From contig JAQGDQ010000007.1 of NCBI GenBank assembly GCA_030141605.1, forward strand, positions 124,001-188,000: 64,000 nt of DNA. Direction: 5' to 3'. Every line of letters starts with the position of its first letter. The first letter of the stretch is position 1. The notes beneath the pieces were generated by a model. That model had not been told where the DNA came from. It was given only the letters and a program-made list of their open reading frames with translations, and searched no databases. This document shows positions 60,455 to 64,000 of the stretch, piece by piece. The position numbers were made by a program, and so were the translations under genes. The stretch is from Tubiluchus corallicola. Its lineage: Eukaryota > Priapulida > Priapulimorpha > Priapulimorphida > Tubiluchidae.

Positions 60455-61568
60455 GTATAACTATTTTGCTTACATTTTAACTATTATTTAAAAAGTAGGT
60501 GCTTTAGGAAATACCAAGAATTTGCTTAGGCGTAAATCATTTTATCTTCGACTACCAGTTGACATTATTTTTTAGGGTAGGAGTAAAGGTAGAAACCAAA
60601 TTGTAACCATAAATTTCTGTGGGCTGTAACTAACCGTAACAATACACCATCAGGATGCAAATTAGCCATTTTTCTACCAGAAATGGGCACAGACACCTAA
60701 AAAAATCTGCTTGTCCCACAAATATTTACCTGTCCCATTTTGTTCAATGTGAAAAAAATAATATGCAAATTAAGAATTTAATATTCAGCAATTTGCTATG
60801 ATAGCACGTTTTTTCGTTATGCGCTTTTGGTTTTTATGCCTAAACTGTACTTTACAGAAAATTCTTTGTTGAATTCATTTTCACAAAAATTACGAAACGA
60901 CATTATTTTTATTTTTCAACTGTTACGCTGTCAGTACACACATGCTGCATTGCTGATGAGTAATTGTATTGAACAGTATAATAAGAAGTGAGCAATCTCC
61001 TTGTCTAGTTTTGTGTAAAATATATCGAAATCTCAGCTGCATATACTTTAATATTTATATTTTCTAGACTTGTAAATTCTGCTGCTTACTGGCTTGTTGC
61101 AGCAGCTTGTTTACTCGTTTATTCATACAGTGATTAGGCAGCCAGTTTATAAAACTATGATTAGCTATGCCACTTTGCTAGTGATCAGCTCTGCCTACCT
61201 TTGTCTTTTTTTATTGCTTAGCAGGTGTTCATTCAGCAGTACTTTGGTGATTCTAAATTCAAATTCTGAGGGCAAATCCAAGCCATTTTGTTTGCAATTA
61301 CATAGCTGTTTATATGTATGGGTAATCAATTACTGCTAGATACGTTACACAATACATAATGCTTTGAAGCTCAGTTTGCAAGCCTTTTTTCGATTTACGC
61401 TGGTGGATTAGTTAATTAAATGTTGATTTAGGTGAAAATGTAATTCTTTTTTAACATTTAATTACTGTTACTGCATACATAGTCACATGCATATGAATAA
61501 ATTTGTTTTTGATATAATCCCTAAATTAGCTTTTACATTATTTAGCTTATGATAAGTTCAATTTTCAG

Positions 61569-63751
61569 CCTTTCACTAAATTTGTGGAGCCAGGCCGTGT
61601 TGCTTACATACCATTCGGTCAAGATGCAGGAAACTTGTGTGTCATTGTAGATGTACTGGATCAGAATAGAGTAAGTGCACTTATTGTTACTTAAATAGTA
61701 GCCCAACTTCATATCAAGACTAGGATGCCTATGGCTGTGGCTAGTTTAAAAAAGCTAGTTTGCATTATAATTTTATTATTGTTAATTGCTTTTACCTCTA
61801 GTAGTCAACCCATCCTAGCATGGTTTCTTTGTCAGATATTTGAACAGTTTAGAAGCTTCCTTGCCAGCAAGGTACTGGACGGCACAAAAAAATGCCATAC
61901 TTCATACCTCTAAAAAATACTGTACCGTAATTCCTTAAAGTACCTACAAAATCGAATCATACCATACTAGTACGAATTCCATACCAAGTGCATGTAGTAC
62001 TATAAAAAGATAAAGAGTAGCATTAAAGTTAATTGTAAAAACAATAGGTTTATCAATTATTGTTATGAATTTATGCGTACTATAAAAACAAAACAGTTAT
62101 TTGAACTTCCATACCATTTATTTTAGGTTACAAAAGTTACATGAAATTATACACGAGATATAAATTTATTTTGAGTTAATTTTTCTTAATAAATGATTGT
62201 GGCATGCACAAACAACTTGCCACTTTTGCATACAAAGTGAACCAATCTAGCCATTTTGTTTAGGTGTGTTCTGTGTTAATTAGGGGAGCACAATAAATCC
62301 CCACCCAAGAGGCAAAATAAGTTGTCATGCTGATTTTCCGACTAATAAAATCTTTACCAGAACCTGAGTAAAACGGTACTGAAAGGTACGAAAAAATACC
62401 GTAATTTCATATTGTGCCGTACAGTTGAAAAATTTTATGAGTTTTTTTTTGTACTGTACCATATCATACTGCCAGCCTTGCTTCCCACCCAAACGTTTAT
62501 AGGTTTGCTCTAAATCCTATTGTTAACTTTTAGTTAGTGACATTTTTGTTTACTTTATATGTTGTGAGCAGAGTTGACAAAAAGGTACGATTTTTTTCAA
62601 AATAGCAAAAAGTTGGTTACATTGTGCTACTGCTGCTATGACATATCATTACATCAACCAAATTTTAAGCAAATATTGATGATCCAGTGTGCCTCTAAAA
62701 GTTAGAATTTTGCTATATGATACTTCTCATCTCGATACTTAATACTCGGCTTTTGCAAACCCTCGACTTTTGACTACAACTGATTACTATGAGGACTTTG
62801 AAAAGTCTTTGCCATTCTAATATTGAAGCACGTATATTGAAACTTATTAATAGAAAACTTCACAATTGAACATGAACTTTGGTAGTCAAAATACACTGTG
62901 GTTAGTAGTTTTCACACAACACAGTTATAAAACAGCTTGTTGAAAAGTATTGTGGGTTACTTTAAAACACAAAACTATACATCTTGTTAAAAAGTGGGAT
63001 GGTTACTTCAAAACACAAGGCTATAATGTAATGATTGTAATAAATATCTTACTGATTAATGCCGAACAAAGCGTAATTAGTCTTTATGAATTAATTTTGT
63101 TTAATTTTGTACTTTTACTTGTTGTAGTTTCAACATAAAAGCAAAAGACTTTGTGCATGTTTGCTGTGGTACATTTTGCTGTTAACCACAATTTGTGGCC
63201 GCAGTTTCCACAAGCCTGAACAGCTGATTATGAATGATGTTTCACTGTGCAGAATTTTGTGACTGTTCATTACTTTCATAAGTGCAGCAGGCTTAAAATG
63301 ATGGAAGAGCTTGTAAGGTGATATAGCTCAGGTCTGCCAAGTGTGACAGTAGAAAAATCTAATAAACTTGTGCGAAACATAATCAATACGAAAAAATATT
63401 TGCTTTGAGAGTCGAGAATAATATTAGGCTATAGGTGGGTACTGTAAAATGCTATTTCAGTAACTGTTGTTTTACCTTCAGCACTTACCATTAACATCTT
63501 TTCTATTTGTGCAGTGCTACTGTAAATAAACTACATGAGCAGTGTATTGTTTCTAGGCACTCATTGATGGTCCCTGCACTGGCGTTAAACGACAGCAGAT
63601 TAATTTTAAGCGCCTTCATTTGACGAAGTTTGTTTTGAAGCTTCCACATGGGGCTCGAACTGGAACGACGAAAAAAGCCTGGGAGAAGGCTGAAATAGAT
63701 AAGCAATGGGCGGAAACCACATGGGCTAAAAAATTAGTTGCTAGAGAAAAG
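61569..63751 (+). CDS. RPL14: Ribosomal protein L14 (eL14), two internal exons, 3' partial
   Basis: Exon 61569-61670 encodes 34 residues ([18 protein letters not shown] ... [10 protein letters not shown]). Exon 63557-63751 encodes 65 residues ([57 protein letters not shown]). Both are phase 0 with AG/GT borders and align without gaps to human RPL14 (VGRVAYVSFG, DQNRALVDGPC, FILKFPHSA, QKADINTKWAATRWAKK). eL14 is a structural protein of the 60S subunit with an N-terminal SH3-like/KOW fold. The initiator Met lies in a short upstream exon (candidate at 60452). The C-terminal exon (RKAKMTDFDRFK type) is outside the window; 63752-64000 is intron. Confidence 0.95.
61850..62480. repeat. Possible degraded MITE rich in GTACGG/TACCGT motifs in RPL14 intron
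   Basis: The left part reads GCCAGCAAGGTACTGGACGG then CACAAAAAAATGCC. The right part, reverse-complemented, begins AAGCAAGGCTGGCAGTATGA and continues with GGTACAGTAC and, further in, GTACGGCACAATATG. The inverted similarity is patchy. The motifs TACCGTAAT and CGGTACTG recur between 61925 and 62430. Confidence 0.4.
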
Positions 63752-64000
63752 GTAATCTTATGAAGTTTCGTTTGTATGTATGACGCAGTGTGAACTTATG
63801 TGCTTGTCACATTAGTTTTTGAATTTATGTACCCATCAAATGATGTTGCAATGTTAAATCCTGAGAAGTAATAAAAATAATAAGAATTAGTTTACATAAT
63901 GCTGTTATTATTGTTATGAGTCCCCTTTTCAGTTAGCAATTCAATGTACGCGTCATCCGCCCACACGTATATTGTTGGGGGTGGCAATCATGTGCTTTTT

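Overview
This is a window of animal nuclear DNA, most likely from an invertebrate. The evidence is AT-rich sequence, long GT-AG introns (about 0.3 to 3.1 kb), single coding exons that only make sense when spliced, and animal gene families: a GSE1-type chromatin cofactor, ECI2, RMDN1, ASTE1 and ribosomal protein eL14. Intron sequence and intergenic space are full of decayed LINEs and small inverted-repeat DNA transposons (MITEs). The proteins are clearly homologous to vertebrate ones but divergent. I cannot name the phylum from sequence alone; sponge, cnidarian and other invertebrate groups remain open. All family assignments come from remembered family sequence, with no database search.

Layout. 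(1) 196-14569 (+): 13 in-phase exons of a GSE1 homolog, 5' end cut off by the window. One intron carries a LINE tail and CT microsatellites, another a minisatellite. (2) 14570-18700: GSE1 3' flank and spacer, with a MITE with long terminal inverted repeats. (3) 18708-26487 (+): ECI2-like enoyl-CoA isomerase with a C-terminal SKL peroxisomal signal and no recognisable ACBP domain; its long intron holds a pogo-like element. (4) 26488-34288: repeat-rich spacer with a hAT-type MITE, a hAT transposase relic, a relic of a widespread uncharacterised family and a dispersed direct repeat. (5) 34289-46760 (-): a complete RMDN1 homolog with a mitochondrial-type leader exon, a candidate second first exon, and two homologous 90-nt versions of the same TPR exon. 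(6) 48020-51310: nested transposons, in which a LINE is broken by a hAT-type MITE and a pogo-like element that itself contains another LINE tail, followed by a reverse transcriptase fragment on the other strand. (7) 55778-58027 (+): an intronless ASTE1 coding region. (8) 61569-63751 (+): two internal exons of RPL14 (eL14), with the 3' end outside the window.

The five genes belong to unrelated pathways (chromatin repression, unsaturated fatty acid oxidation, mitochondria/microtubules, XPG-like nuclease family, ribosome), and nothing suggests a functional cluster. The most interesting signal is the pair of phase-0, equal-length, homologous exons in RMDN1. It predicts mutually exclusive (or tandem) splicing that swaps one TPR helical pair, alongside two alternative N-termini that would give mitochondrial and non-mitochondrial forms.
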